NCBI RefSeq assembly: GCF_006546735.2
Contig: NZ_VICD02000049.1
Coordinates: 1-56,619, forward strand
Length of the DNA stretch: 56,619 bases
Reading direction: 5' to 3'
Origin: Marilutibacter maris
GTDB taxonomy: Bacteria > Pseudomonadota > Gammaproteobacteria > Xanthomonadales > Xanthomonadaceae
Shown in pieces: positions 50,546 through 56,619 of the stretch. Position numbers and translations under genes: made by a program. Every line of letters starts with the position of its first letter. Within the stretch, counting starts at the first letter, position 1. The notes beneath the pieces were generated by a model, which was given only the letters and a program-made list of their open reading frames with translations, was not told where the DNA came from and searched no databases.

Positions 50546-50762
50546 AACATAAGTGCGTTACGCATGAATGACAGCGCGTTGGGGCCCCGCGTGGGTTACA
50601 GGGTTATTTCAATCCAGGCTTTTATTGATCAATGGTCTATTTATGCCGACAAACGGTTGTTTATGCGGCCATGTGCCGATCGCGTGGCGGCGCCCGCCGC
50701 GGCCGGGGGCGGGCATGGCTATGCTGTGCTCCGGTCGAAACGACAACGAAAGCGGACGCCGC

Positions 50763-51380
50763 ATGTCATCGCTACAACTGCCTCCGGCCCAGCGGGCGCG
50801 ACTGGAGGCCGCCTACGCCGAGCCGCCGCGTGCCTACCACCACTTCGGCCACGTGCAGGAAGTGCTCGGGCATTGCCGTGAGGTCGCCGCCGGTCCCGGC
50901 TGGCGACAGCCGCGCGAGGTCGAGCTGGCGGTGCTGTATCACGATGCGATCTACGTGCCGGGACGCAGCGACAACGAATCGCGCTCGGCGGCCTTCGCGG
51001 TCGAGGAGATCGGACGCTGGCTGCCTGACGCCGGGATCGACGCCGATCGGGTGGCGGCCCTGATCGAGCTGACCGCACGGCACGGCCAGTTCGTGGCGTC
51101 GGATTTCGATTCCGACCCGGCGCCGGACGACGTGCGCCACTTCCTCGACTGCGACATGGCGATCCTGGGGGCCGATCCGGCGCGGTTCGACGCCTACGAC
51201 CGCGGCATCGCCAGCGAGTACCGCGGGCGTGTTCCGGCCTGGCTGTTCCGCCTCAACCGCCGCCGCTTCGTCAAGGCCCTGTTGCAACGCGAGCGGATCT
51301 ACCTCAGCGAGTTCTTCCACCAGCGCCTGGAGGCGCGCGCGCGCGCCAACCTGCGACGGCTGATCACCCACAAACGCTAG
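50763..51380 (+). CDS. HD-superfamily metal-dependent phosphohydrolase-like protein
   Basis: A 205-residue soluble protein of the COG4339-type HD superfamily. YHHFGHVQEVLGHC near residues 20-33 gives the first metal histidines, VLYHDAIYVPGRSDNESRSA supplies the HD pair with a conserved region after it, and FLDCDMAILGADPARFDAYD carries the last acidic residues. The tail (FRLNRRRFVKALLQRERIYL) is helical and basic. Substrate is unknown; relatives are unspecified phosphohydrolases. The ATG at 50763 begins the family domain; the ribosome binding site is weak. Right after its stop lies the first REP sequence. Confidence 0.85.
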   Translation: MSSLQLPPAQRARLEAAYAEPPRAYHHFGHVQEVLGHCREVAAGPGWRQPREVELAVLYHDAIYVPGRSDNESRSAAFAVEEIGRWLPDAGIDADRVAALIELTARHGQFVASDFDSDPAPDDVRHFLDCDMAILGADPARFDAYDRGIASEYRGRVPAWLFRLNRRRFVKALLQRERIYLSEFFHQRLEARARANLRRLITHKR

Positions 51381-51384
51381 CGGT

Positions 51385-51409
51385 ATCGCGGCTCACGCCG
51401 CTCCTACGA
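51385..51409 (+). repeat. REP-like element, copy 1
   Basis: 25-bp element starting ATCGCGGCTCACGCCG and ending in CTCCTACGA, with imperfect internal dyad GCGGC/GCCGC. It begins 5 nt after the HD-domain gene stop. The complementary orientation reads GTAGGAGCGGCGTGAGCC, the GTAG-type REP common in xanthomonads and pseudomonads. Confidence 0.85.
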
Positions 51410-51429
51410 GATAGGTATGGATGGCCCAG

Positions 51430-51544
51430 CCCCCTGAGTCAGGGGGCGATTCGCGCCGCAGGCGCGAGTGGGGGTGTGGCAACGCAACGGTGGGGCCCAA
51501 GGTTTGCCCAGCAAACTTTGGGAGATATCCGGGCGCAGCCCGGG
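51430..51544 (+). repeat. Four-hairpin composite repeat, copy A
   Basis: About 115 bp, related to units B and C near 55 kb. It contains four successive inverted repeats: CCCCCTGA g TCAGGGGG (51430-51446); an ATTCGCGCC/GGCGCGAGT pair with one wobble; CCCAAGGTTTGC cca GCAAACTTTGGG; and CCGGGC gca GCCCGG. A conserved linker GGGGGTGTGGCAACGCAACG joins hairpins 2 and 3. Preceded by REP copy 1 and followed directly by REP copy 2. Confidence 0.9.
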
Positions 51545-51569
51545 AATCGCGGCTCACGCCGCTACTACG
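51545..51569 (+). repeat. REP-like element, copy 2
   Basis: Same orientation as copy 1, with one base change in the CTACTACGG end. It abuts the end of composite repeat A. Confidence 0.8.
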
Positions 51570-51595
51570 GAGCCCGTCCTGCTTCCGAATTTCCC

Positions 51596-51618
51596 GTAGG
51601 AGCGGCGTAGGCCGCGAT
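51596..51618 (-). repeat. REP-like element, copy 3 (inverted)
   Basis: GTAGGAGCGGCGTAGGCC followed by GCGAT: the opposite orientation to copies 1, 2 and 4. With copy 2 it forms a convergent REP pair able to fold into a long hairpin. Confidence 0.8.
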
Positions 51619-51636
51619 GGGATTTCATGGGACGGC

Positions 51637-51661
51637 TATCGCGCCTTATGCCGCTCCTACG
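51637..51661 (+). repeat. REP-like element, copy 4 (degenerate)
   Basis: Begins ATCGCGCCTTATGCCG and continues CTCCTACGG; it differs from copy 1 at several positions in the loop region. It lies about 130 nt before the MFS transporter start. The remaining bases of 51381-51789 hold no supported gene. Confidence 0.7.
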
Positions 51662-51789
51662 GCATGACGGACAATGACGGGCCCGCACGGGGCGATGTCG
51701 ATCCCCGCGTACCCCGGGTGGATGCGGGCACCGCCACAGTCCCTACAATCGGGGCTGGAACCTCCAACATGCTTCGGGGAAGGGCGCGG

Positions 51790-53088
51790 ATGAACGACGT
51801 GGTGATGAGCGACAAAGCGGTCGGGCTGTCGGGCGCCAATTCGAAGTGGCGGGTACTGTTCGCCAGCCTGATCGGCACCACGATCGAGTTCTTCGACTTC
51901 TACATCTACGCGACCGCCGCGGTGCTGGTGTTTCCGGCGCTGTTCTTTCCCGCCGGCGATCCGGCTTCCTCGACCCTGCAGTCGTTGGCGACCTTCGCGC
52001 TGGCGTTCCTGGCGCGGCCGATCGGCTCGGCGGTGTTCGGCCATTTCGGTGATCGCATCGGGCGCAAGGCGACCCTGGTCGCCGCGCTGCTGACGATGGG
52101 GTTGTCGACGGTCGCGATCGGCCTGCTGCCGACCTATGCGCAATGGGGCGTGACCGCGCCCGCGCTGCTGGCGTTGTGCCGTTTCGGCCAGGGGCTGGGG
52201 TTGGGCGGCGAGTGGGGCGGGGCGGTGTTGCTGGCGACCGAGAACGCGCCGCCGGGCAAGCGCGCCTGGTACGGGATGTTCCCGCAGCTGGGGGCGCCGT
52301 TGGGGTTCTTCCTCGCCACCGGCACCTTCCTGCTGCTGACCGCGTCGATGGACGATGCGGCGTTCTTCGCCTGGGGCTGGCGGGTACCGTTCATCGGCAG
52401 CGCCGTGCTGGTCTTTCTCGGCCTGTGGATCCGTCTGCGGATCAGCGAGACGCCGGCGTTCCAGCGCGTGCTGGAACGGCAGGAGCGGGTGAGGATGCCG
52501 ATGCTGGAAGTGCTGGTCCGGCATCCGCGCGCGTTGCTGATCGGCACCGCCTCGGCGCTGGCGACCTTCGTGCTGTTCTATCTGATGACGGTGTTCGCGC
52601 TGAGCTGGGGCACGTCGCAGCTGGGCTACAGCCGCGAGCAGTTCCTGTGGATGCAGATGGCCGGCGTGGTCTGCTTCGGGCTGAGCATTCCACTGGCCGC
52701 GCACTATGCCGACCGGGTCGGACGCCGGCGGATGATGCTGCTGGCGACGCTGGCGATCATGCTGTTCGGCCTGGCGTTCGCGCCGTTGTTCGTCGCCGGC
52801 AGCGGCGTCGGCGTCATGCTGTTCCTGGCTCTGGGGCTGGGCATCATGGGCCTGACCTACGGACCGCTGGGGACGATCCTGGCCGAACTGTTCCCGGCCG
52901 AGGTGCGCTACAGCGGCGCTTCGCTGGCGTTCAACCTGTCGGGCATCTTCGGCGCCTCGCTGGCGCCGTACGCGGCGACCTGGCTGGCCGCTCACCATGG
53001 ACTGGGCGCGGTCGGCGCTTACCTGGTCGTGGCCGCGGTGCTGACCCTGCTGGCCCTGCTGGCGGTGCCGCGTCGGCTGCACGACTAG
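51790..53088 (+). CDS. MFS transporter, metabolite:H+ symporter (MHS) type
   Basis: A 432-residue transporter with twelve helices. The MHS subfamily is indicated by LIGTTIEFFDFYIYATAAVL at the N terminus, ARPIGSAVFGHFGDRIGRKA (MFS loop 2-3 motif), LCRFGQGLGLGGEWGGAVLL and PFIGSAVLVFLGLWIRLRIS with ETPAFQRV. ATG 51790 is the first methionine before the first helix; the open frame upstream runs through the repeat cluster and is not coding. Relatives carry shikimate, proline/betaine, alpha-ketoglutarate or citrate; the substrate here is unknown. Monocistronic. Confidence 0.9.
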   Translation: MNDVVMSDKAVGLSGANSKWRVLFASLIGTTIEFFDFYIYATAAVLVFPALFFPAGDPASSTLQSLATFALAFLARPIGSAVFGHFGDRIGRKATLVAALLTMGLSTVAIGLLPTYAQWGVTAPALLALCRFGQGLGLGGEWGGAVLLATENAPPGKRAWYGMFPQLGAPLGFFLATGTFLLLTASMDDAAFFAWGWRVPFIGSAVLVFLGLWIRLRISETPAFQRVLERQERVRMPMLEVLVRHPRALLIGTASALATFVLFYLMTVFALSWGTSQLGYSREQFLWMQMAGVVCFGLSIPLAAHYADRVGRRRMMLLATLAIMLFGLAFAPLFVAGSGVGVMLFLALGLGIMGLTYGPLGTILAELFPAEVRYSGASLAFNLSGIFGASLAPYAATWLAAHHGLGAVGAYLVVAAVLTLLALLAVPRRLHD

Positions 53089-53226
53089 GGCGCGGCACGG
53101 GCGGTCGGCGGCTTCGCCGGCGCCTGTGTCAGGCGTGTGACCGTATTCATCCGCCGGTGCCGTCAGCGCCGGGCGTCATGGCCGGCATGCAACCTGTCTG
53201 TCATCGCATCGACATAGCCTTCCGGG

Positions 53227-54435
53227 ATGAACATCCTGATGCTGTCGGACGTCTATTTCCCCCGTGTGAACGGGGTGTCCACTTCGATCCGTACATTCGC
53301 CCAGGCGTTGCTGCGGATGGGGCACAAGGTGACCCTGGTCGCGCCCGACTACGGTAGCCACGACAGCGACGGGGAAGGCGGCGATGACCCGGCGCAGGCT
53401 CCGGCCGCCAATGACGACCTGGCGGGACTGGAATTGATCCGGCTGCCGTCCAGCGTGATCTTCTTCGACCCCGAGGACCGCCTGATCCGGGCGTCGGCAT
53501 TGCGGCGGATCCTGCCCAGGCTGGCGGCGCGCAGCTGGGACGTGGTGCACATCCACACCCCGTTCCGCGCGCATCGGCTCGGCGTGCAGCTGTCGGAGTT
53601 GACCGGGGTGCCAACGGTCGAGACCTACCACACCTATTTCGAGGAGTACGTCGCCCACTACCTGCCGTGGCTGCCGGGCGCGCTGCTGCGGATGGGCGCG
53701 CGTCGCGCGTCGCGCATGCTCTGCCACGGCGTCGATCACCTGATCGTGCCGAGCCGGCAGATGGTCGAGGTACTCGATCGCTACGGCATCCAGACGCCGT
53801 CGACGGTGATCCCGACCGGCATCGACCTGGACGAGTTCAAGGGCGGCGACGGCGAGGCGTTCCGGCAGCGCTACGGGATCGATCCGGCGCGACCGACCCT
53901 GGTGACGGTCAGCCGGCTGGCGGTGGAAAAGAACATCGGCTTCCTGATCGACGTGGTCAAGCGGTTGGTGCCGGAGTTTCCGCAGCTGCTCTTCATCATT
54001 GCCGGAGAAGGGCCGGACGCGCCGCGGCTCAAGCAACTGGTCCAGCGTCAGGGACTGGGCGACAACGTGCGCTTCTTCGGCAATCTCGATCGACGCGGGG
54101 CGCTGTTGGATGCCTATCGTGCCGGCGACGTGTTCGTGTTCGCCTCGCCGACGGAAACCCAGGGGCTGGTGCTGACCGAGGCGATGGCGCTGGGCGTGCC
54201 GGTCGTCTCCACCGCGGTGATGGGGACCGCGACGGTGTTGCGCGATACCCGCAGCGCGGTGATCAGTGGCGAGGACGTGGGCGAGTTCGCCACCCACGTG
54301 GCCGGCTTGCTGCGCTCGGAGCAGCGCCGCGCCGAGCTGTCGGCGCTGGGCCCCGGCGATGCCGCCGCCTGGAGCACGACCACCTTGATGGGGCGCGTGG
54401 TCGGCCTCTATCAACAGCTGATCGACGAGGTCTGA
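53227..54435 (+). CDS. GT4-like glycosyltransferase
   Basis: A 402-residue GT-B fold enzyme. The N-terminal domain has MNILMLSDVYFPRVNGVSTS with the glycine-rich NGVS motif and HTYFEEYVAHYLPWLPG. The C-terminal nucleotide-sugar domain has VSRLAVEKNIGFLIDVVKRL, IIAGEGPDAPRLKQLVQRQG and the EX7E-type segment FVFASPTETQGLVLTEAMAL. It is most like alpha-mannosyl- or glucosyl-transferases acting on lipid acceptors (PimB/MgtA-like, glycolipid synthesis). An Asp/Gly-rich insert (DSDGEGGDDPAQAP) interrupts the N-terminal domain near residue 50. No other glycan genes are adjacent. Confidence 0.88.
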   Translation: MNILMLSDVYFPRVNGVSTSIRTFAQALLRMGHKVTLVAPDYGSHDSDGEGGDDPAQAPAANDDLAGLELIRLPSSVIFFDPEDRLIRASALRRILPRLAARSWDVVHIHTPFRAHRLGVQLSELTGVPTVETYHTYFEEYVAHYLPWLPGALLRMGARRASRMLCHGVDHLIVPSRQMVEVLDRYGIQTPSTVIPTGIDLDEFKGGDGEAFRQRYGIDPARPTLVTVSRLAVEKNIGFLIDVVKRLVPEFPQLLFIIAGEGPDAPRLKQLVQRQGLGDNVRFFGNLDRRGALLDAYRAGDVFVFASPTETQGLVLTEAMALGVPVVSTAVMGTATVLRDTRSAVISGEDVGEFATHVAGLLRSEQRRAELSALGPGDAAAWSTTTLMGRVVGLYQQLIDEV

Positions 54436-54482
54436 GCGGCCGCGTGGGCTTGCGGTCGCGCGCATGCGGCGCGACCATGAAC

Positions 54483-54500
54483 CCTCGATATTGCTTGAGG
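54483..54500. promoter_or_regulatory. SoxR operator (soxbox)
   Basis: An 18-bp site with outer arms CCTC and TTGAGG matching the SoxR consensus CCTCAAGTTAACTTGAGG at 13 of 18 positions. It ends 4 nt before the first ATG of soxR. Because SoxR sites lie between -35 and -10, with a -10-like TTCAAT at 54501-54506, transcription would begin near 54513, at or just before a second ATG (54514). Confidence 0.75.
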
Positions 54501-54504
54501 TTCA

Positions 54505-54957
54505 ATGCGGGCGATGGGCGTGCAATCGGAACTGAGTGTCGGCGAACTCGCCGAACGCAGCGGAGTCGCGGTGTCGGCGCTGCACTTTTACGAGACCAAG
54601 GGGCTGATCCACAGCCGCCGCACGGCGGGCAATCAACGCCGCTACGGTCGCGACACCCTGAGACGGCTGGCGGTGATCCGGGTCGCGCAGAGGGTCGGCA
54701 TCCCGCTGGCGACGATCCGCGACGCGCTGGCGACCCTTCCGGACAATCGCACGCCGACCCGCAAGGACTGGATGCGCCTGTCGACGCGCTGGCGCGACGA
54801 ACTGGACGAGCGCATCCATCGGCTGACCCAGTTGCGCGACAGCCTCGGCGGTTGCATCGGCTGCGGCTGCCTGTCGCTGGACCGGTGCCGGCTGGCCAAT
54901 CCCGGCGACCGCCTGCATGAGAACGGTGCCGGCGCGCGACGCTGGGAGGAGGACTGA
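54505..54957 (+). CDS. soxR: Redox-sensitive transcriptional activator SoxR
   Basis: A 150-residue MerR-family regulator. The winged helix is typical: [20 protein letters not shown] with [21 protein letters not shown] dimerisation helix (about 83-113) precedes the [2Fe-2S] cluster motif [12 protein letters not shown], with cysteines 117, 120, 122 and 128 in the SoxR-specific C-x2-C-x-C-x5-C spacing. The start could be ATG 54505 or 54514; the operator position suggests a leaderless transcript beginning near the second. SoxR is activated by redox-cycling drugs or superoxide and often controls itself and a few efflux or oxidoreductase genes in bacteria without SoxS. No such target follows directly. 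Confidence 0.93.
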   Translation: MRAMGVQSELSVGELAERSGVAVSALHFYETKGLIHSRRTAGNQRRYGRDTLRRLAVIRVAQRVGIPLATIRDALATLPDNRTPTRKDWMRLSTRWRDELDERIHRLTQLRDSLGGCIGCGCLSLDRCRLANPGDRLHENGAGARRWEED

Positions 54958-54986
54958 GGCGCGAGAGACCATCGCCGGAACGCCCG

Positions 54987-55011
54987 ATCGCGGCTCGCGC
55001 CGCTCCTACGA
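54987..55011 (+). repeat. REP-like element, copy 5
   Basis: ATCGCGGCTCGCGCCG followed by CTCCTACGA; one base different from copy 1. It precedes composite unit B by a 20-nt spacer that itself resembles the spacer between REP copy 1 and unit A. Confidence 0.85.
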
Positions 55012-55031
55012 GACGGGGATGAGTGCCACAG

Positions 55032-55147
55032 CCCCCTGAGTCAGGGGGCGATTCGCGCGCAGCGCGAATGGGGGTGTGGAAGCGCAACGGTGGGGCCCAA
55101 GGTTTGCGAAGCGAACCTTGGGAGATATCCGGGCGCAGCCGGATATC
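55032..55147 (+). repeat. Four-hairpin composite repeat, copy B
   Basis: Four hairpins in order: CCCCCTGA g TCAGGGGG (55032-55048); ATTCGCGC gca GCGCGAAT (55051-55069); CCCAAGGTTTGC gaa GCGAACCTTGGG (55096-55122); GATATCCGG gcgcag CCGGATATC (55124-55147). Hairpins 1, 2 and 4 pair perfectly, and hairpin 3 has one T-G wobble. Directly followed by unit C without a REP. Confidence 0.92.
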
Positions 55148-55150
55148 GTT

Positions 55151-55261
55151 CCCCCTGAAGTCAGGGGGCGATTCGCGCAGCGCGAATGGGGGTGTGGAGG
55201 CGCAACGGCAGGGCCCAAGGTTTGCGAAGCAAACTTTGGGGATTCCCGGGCGCCGCCCGGG
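55151..55261 (+). repeat. Four-hairpin composite repeat, copy C
   Basis: Same order as B: CCCCCTGA ag TCAGGGGG with an extra loop base; ATTCGCG cag CGCGAAT; CCCAAGGTTTGC gaa GCAAACTTTGGG with one G-T wobble; and a fourth hairpin in which the GATATCC arms of B are replaced by TTCCCGGGC/GCCCGGGGA-type arms. Pairing is kept although the sequence differs. Confidence 0.9.
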
Positions 55262-55262
55262 G

Positions 55263-55287
55263 ATCGCGGCTTACGCCGCTCCTACGG
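55263..55287 (+). repeat. REP-like element, copy 6
   Basis: ATCGCGGCTTACGCCG followed by CTCCTACGG, immediately after unit C. It separates C from the truncated unit D. Confidence 0.85.
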
Positions 55288-55303
55288 GAAGAGGCGCATG
55301 GGG

Positions 55304-55364
55304 CGCATCGGCAGGGCCCAGGGTTTGCGCGGCAGACTTTGGGGATTCCCGGGCGCCGCCCGGG
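55304..55364 (+). repeat. Truncated composite repeat, copy D
   Basis: Retains only the second half of the unit: CCCAGGGTTTGC gcg GCAGACTTTGGG (more wobble pairs than the other copies) and CCCGGGCG cc GCCCGGG. A strongly degenerate REP (ATCGTGACTGCGCCG then CTCCCGCGG, about 55367-55390) follows, ending just before the stop of the HPF-like gene. No gene is supported in 54958-55395. Confidence 0.8.
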
Positions 55365-55395
55365 AATCGTGACTGCGCCGCTCCCGCGGATGGGC

Positions 55396-55707
55396 TCAGT
55401 GGGTGAGCCGGCCCAGGGCGTGATCGAGGACCCGCTGCAGCTTGCGGGCGGCACCGGATACCGCGGAGGCGACGCTGTCGGCATCCTCGGAGGCGGTCAT
55501 TGGCGGCAGGCCCTCCAGGCGCGCTTCCATCATGCAGTGCTTGTCGTTGCCCCCGGTCTTGCCACCGTTCTTGTCCCGCACGTGGACCTCGATCCGGGTG
55601 ACCTGGTCGCCGAAGCGGTCGAGCGCGCTGGCGACCGCGGATTCGACGTGACGGGTCAGCGACTCGTCGTGCTGGACATGATTGTCGGTATTGATCTGTA
55701 CCTTCAT
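55396..55707 (-). CDS. HPF/RaiA-family ribosome-associated protein
   Basis: A 103-residue protein with the single domain of ribosome hibernation factors: MKVQINTDNHVQHDESLTRH, VASALDRFGDQVTRIEVHVR, then DKNGGKTGGNDKHCMMEARL with the basic patch and a C-terminal helix (VASAVSGAARKLQRVLDHAL). Short HPF-like proteins lacking the long C-terminal domain bind 30S subunits and help store ribosomes. GGAGG 4 nt before the ATG read from 55707 sets the start. Compared with canonical HPF it is more acidic in the middle helix, so it may be a paralogue. It is divergent from trhO. Confidence 0.8.
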   Translation of the reverse strand: MKVQINTDNHVQHDESLTRHVESAVASALDRFGDQVTRIEVHVRDKNGGKTGGNDKHCMMEARLEGLPPMTASEDADSVASAVSGAARKLQRVLDHALGRLTH

Positions 55708-55883
55708 TGCGCCTCCATCTTCTTGTTGTCGGCTTGCGATTGGCGACGGGGCGAACCGTTTCGCACCCGTGCCGCACCACCTTGGCAGTGCCCACATTCA
55801 GACAACGCGAAGAGCGCCCGGTTCCGGCGCCGGCACCGGCGACGTTCAGCGCCCGGGACGTGCCGGCGGCGTAGAATCGGCCG

Positions 55884-56619
55884 ATGTTCGTCAATATCGC
55901 CGCCTACCATTTCACCCCGATCGACGACCCGGACGCACTGTCCGGGCACCTGCGCGGCCTGGCCGCGGCCGGCGGGCTGCGCGGCACCGTGCTGGTCGCC
56001 GCCGAGGGCATCAACCTGTTCCTGGCCGGCACCGCGGCGGCGATCGACGGTTTTCTGGATGGCTTGCGCGCGGACCCGCGTTTCGCCGCGATCGAGGTCA
56101 AGTACAGCCACAGCCGCACGCAGCCGTTCGCCAGGCTGAAGGTCAAGCTCAAGCGCGAGATCATCGCGTTCCGGCGCGAGGATGCCTCGCCGCTGGAGGG
56201 GCGCGCGCCGACGGTGGCGCCGGCCGAATTGGCGCGCTGGCTCGACCAGGGCCACGACGACCGCGGCCGGCCGGTGGTGATGCTCGATACCCGCAACCGC
56301 GAGGAGGTCGGCCACGGCAGTTTCGCCAATGCGCTGACCCTGCCGATCGACAATTTCACCGACCTGCCGCAGGCACTGGCGCCGCACCGGGACGCGCTGG
56401 CCGACGCCACCGTGGTCAGCTTCTGCACCGGAGGCATCCGCTGCGAGAAGGCGGCGCTGTGGATGCGCGCGACCGGGATGGACAACGTGCTGCAGCTCGA
56501 CGGCGGCATCCTCGGGTACTTCGAGCAGGTCGGTGGCGCGCACTACGACGGCCGCTGTTTCGTGTTCGACGAGCGGGTCGCGCTGGACCCGGCGCTGCGG
56601 CCGCTGGTCGACGGCGCGA
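55884..56619 (+). CDS. trhO: tRNA uridine(34) hydroxylase TrhO (rhodanese-like), 5' part
   Basis: The 3' end is cut by the window edge; 245 codons are visible. The N-terminal domain reads MFVNIAAYHFTPIDDPDALS, RGTVLVAAEGINLFLAGTAA and FARLKVKLKREIIAFRREDA, typical of YceA/TrhO. The rhodanese domain follows: VMLDTRNREEVGHGSFANAL and VVSFCTGGIRCEKAALWM, with Cys181 in the active-site loop and Cys187 beside it, then LQLDGGILGYFEQVGG. The enzyme forms 5-hydroxyuridine at tRNA position 34 using oxygen; family members were formerly called rhodanese-related sulfurtransferases. ATG 55884 is the family start. Divergent from the HPF-like gene. Confidence 0.93.
   Translation, partial: MFVNIAAYHFTPIDDPDALSGHLRGLAAAGGLRGTVLVAAEGINLFLAGTAAAIDGFLDGLRADPRFAAIEVKYSHSRTQPFARLKVKLKREIIAFRREDASPLEGRAPTVAPAELARWLDQGHDDRGRPVVMLDTRNREEVGHGSFANALTLPIDNFTDLPQALAPHRDALADATVVSFCTGGIRCEKAALWMRATGMDNVLQLDGGILGYFEQVGGAHYDGRCFVFDERVALDPALRPLVDGA

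Noticed and set aside
51421-51789. A coding frame upstream of the MFS gene and a similar one at 55023-55406
   Set aside because: Both are translations of the composite repeat and REP sequences. The similar peptides (PPESGGDSR) reflect repeat DNA, not a protein family.
55032-55261. An insertion sequence or integron attC array
   Set aside because: No transposase or integrase frame and no target-site duplications are visible; hairpins are conserved in sequence and order, unlike attC sites.
1-56619. tRNA, rRNA, prophage or integrative-element boundaries
   Set aside because: No cloverleaf-like or rRNA sequence, integrase or long direct repeats were found by reading; composition is uniform apart from the repeats noted.

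Overview
The window is a high-GC (about 70 % by eye), gene-dense chromosomal segment from a Gram-negative bacterium. The protein families, the abundance of exported peptidases and lipoproteins, DUF3011 and DUF4087 proteins and GTAGGAGCGG-type REP sequences fit the order Lysobacterales/Xanthomonadales (Lysobacter- or Luteimonas-like). This placement is inference from families; no rRNA gene is present. I see no tRNA, rRNA, CRISPR array, transposase, integrase or phage gene. About 57 protein genes are supported. The first (ubiB end) and last (trhO start) are cut by the window edges.

Layout. 1-8.5 kb: UbiB tail, YdeI/DUF1905 protein, DegT-type aminotransferase, SnoaL-like protein, lipoprotein, FAD monooxygenase, a secreted W-rich protein, DUF418 membrane protein. 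7.6-9.3 kb: divergent LysR regulator and glutathione S-transferase around an inverted repeat. 9.5-15 kb: secreted PHB-depolymerase-type esterase, DUF1428, DUF998, a 12-copy 14-bp tandem repeat in front of an aspzincin-like metalloprotease, and an M14-type zinc peptidase. 14.9-18.9 kb: MmyB-type XRE regulator facing a small membrane protein across a perfect 19-bp palindrome, then a translationally coupled VOC-DUF4287-amidohydrolase operon. 19-22.7 kb: outer-membrane beta-barrel plus BCCT transporter, then YceI. 22.9-27.4 kb: an iron-uptake operon (TonB-dependent siderophore receptor, DUF3649, PepSY, DUF3325) behind two Fur-box-like 19-mers. 27.5-33.6 kb: three consecutive exported peptidases (S9, an M20-like protein with altered zinc ligands, DUF885). 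33.7-41.6 kb: CPBP protease, PliI-like lysozyme inhibitor, then a minus-strand envelope set (HEAT-like anchored protein, SH3b-SH3b-GH19 lysin, DUF4087 lipoprotein, DUF4105/DUF2388 pair). 41-51.4 kb: small envelope proteins, dienelactone hydrolase, Gfo/Idh oxidoreductase, a class III cyclase-homology protein, LEA-2 and DUF4136 lipoproteins, SstT, a TonB-C protein and an HD-domain protein. 51.4-56.6 kb: two clusters of structured repeats, an MHS-type MFS transporter, a glycosyltransferase, soxR with its operator, an HPF-like protein and trhO.

How it fits together. Most genes serve the cell envelope: uptake of iron, osmolytes and amino acids, degradation of peptides and polymers outside the cytoplasm, and many lipoproteins. 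Most units are monocistronic or 2-4 genes long; true operons are the iron cassette, VOC-DUF4287-amidohydrolase, DUF2388-DUF4105, GH19-HEAT and probably S9-M20-DUF885. The most unusual items are a roughly 115-bp intergenic repeat made of four consecutive hairpins whose copies differ mostly by pairing-compatible changes, a G-free 14-bp repeat array resembling a Rho-loading region, an M20-like protein that has lost two zinc ligands, and a lysin/inhibitor neighbourhood.
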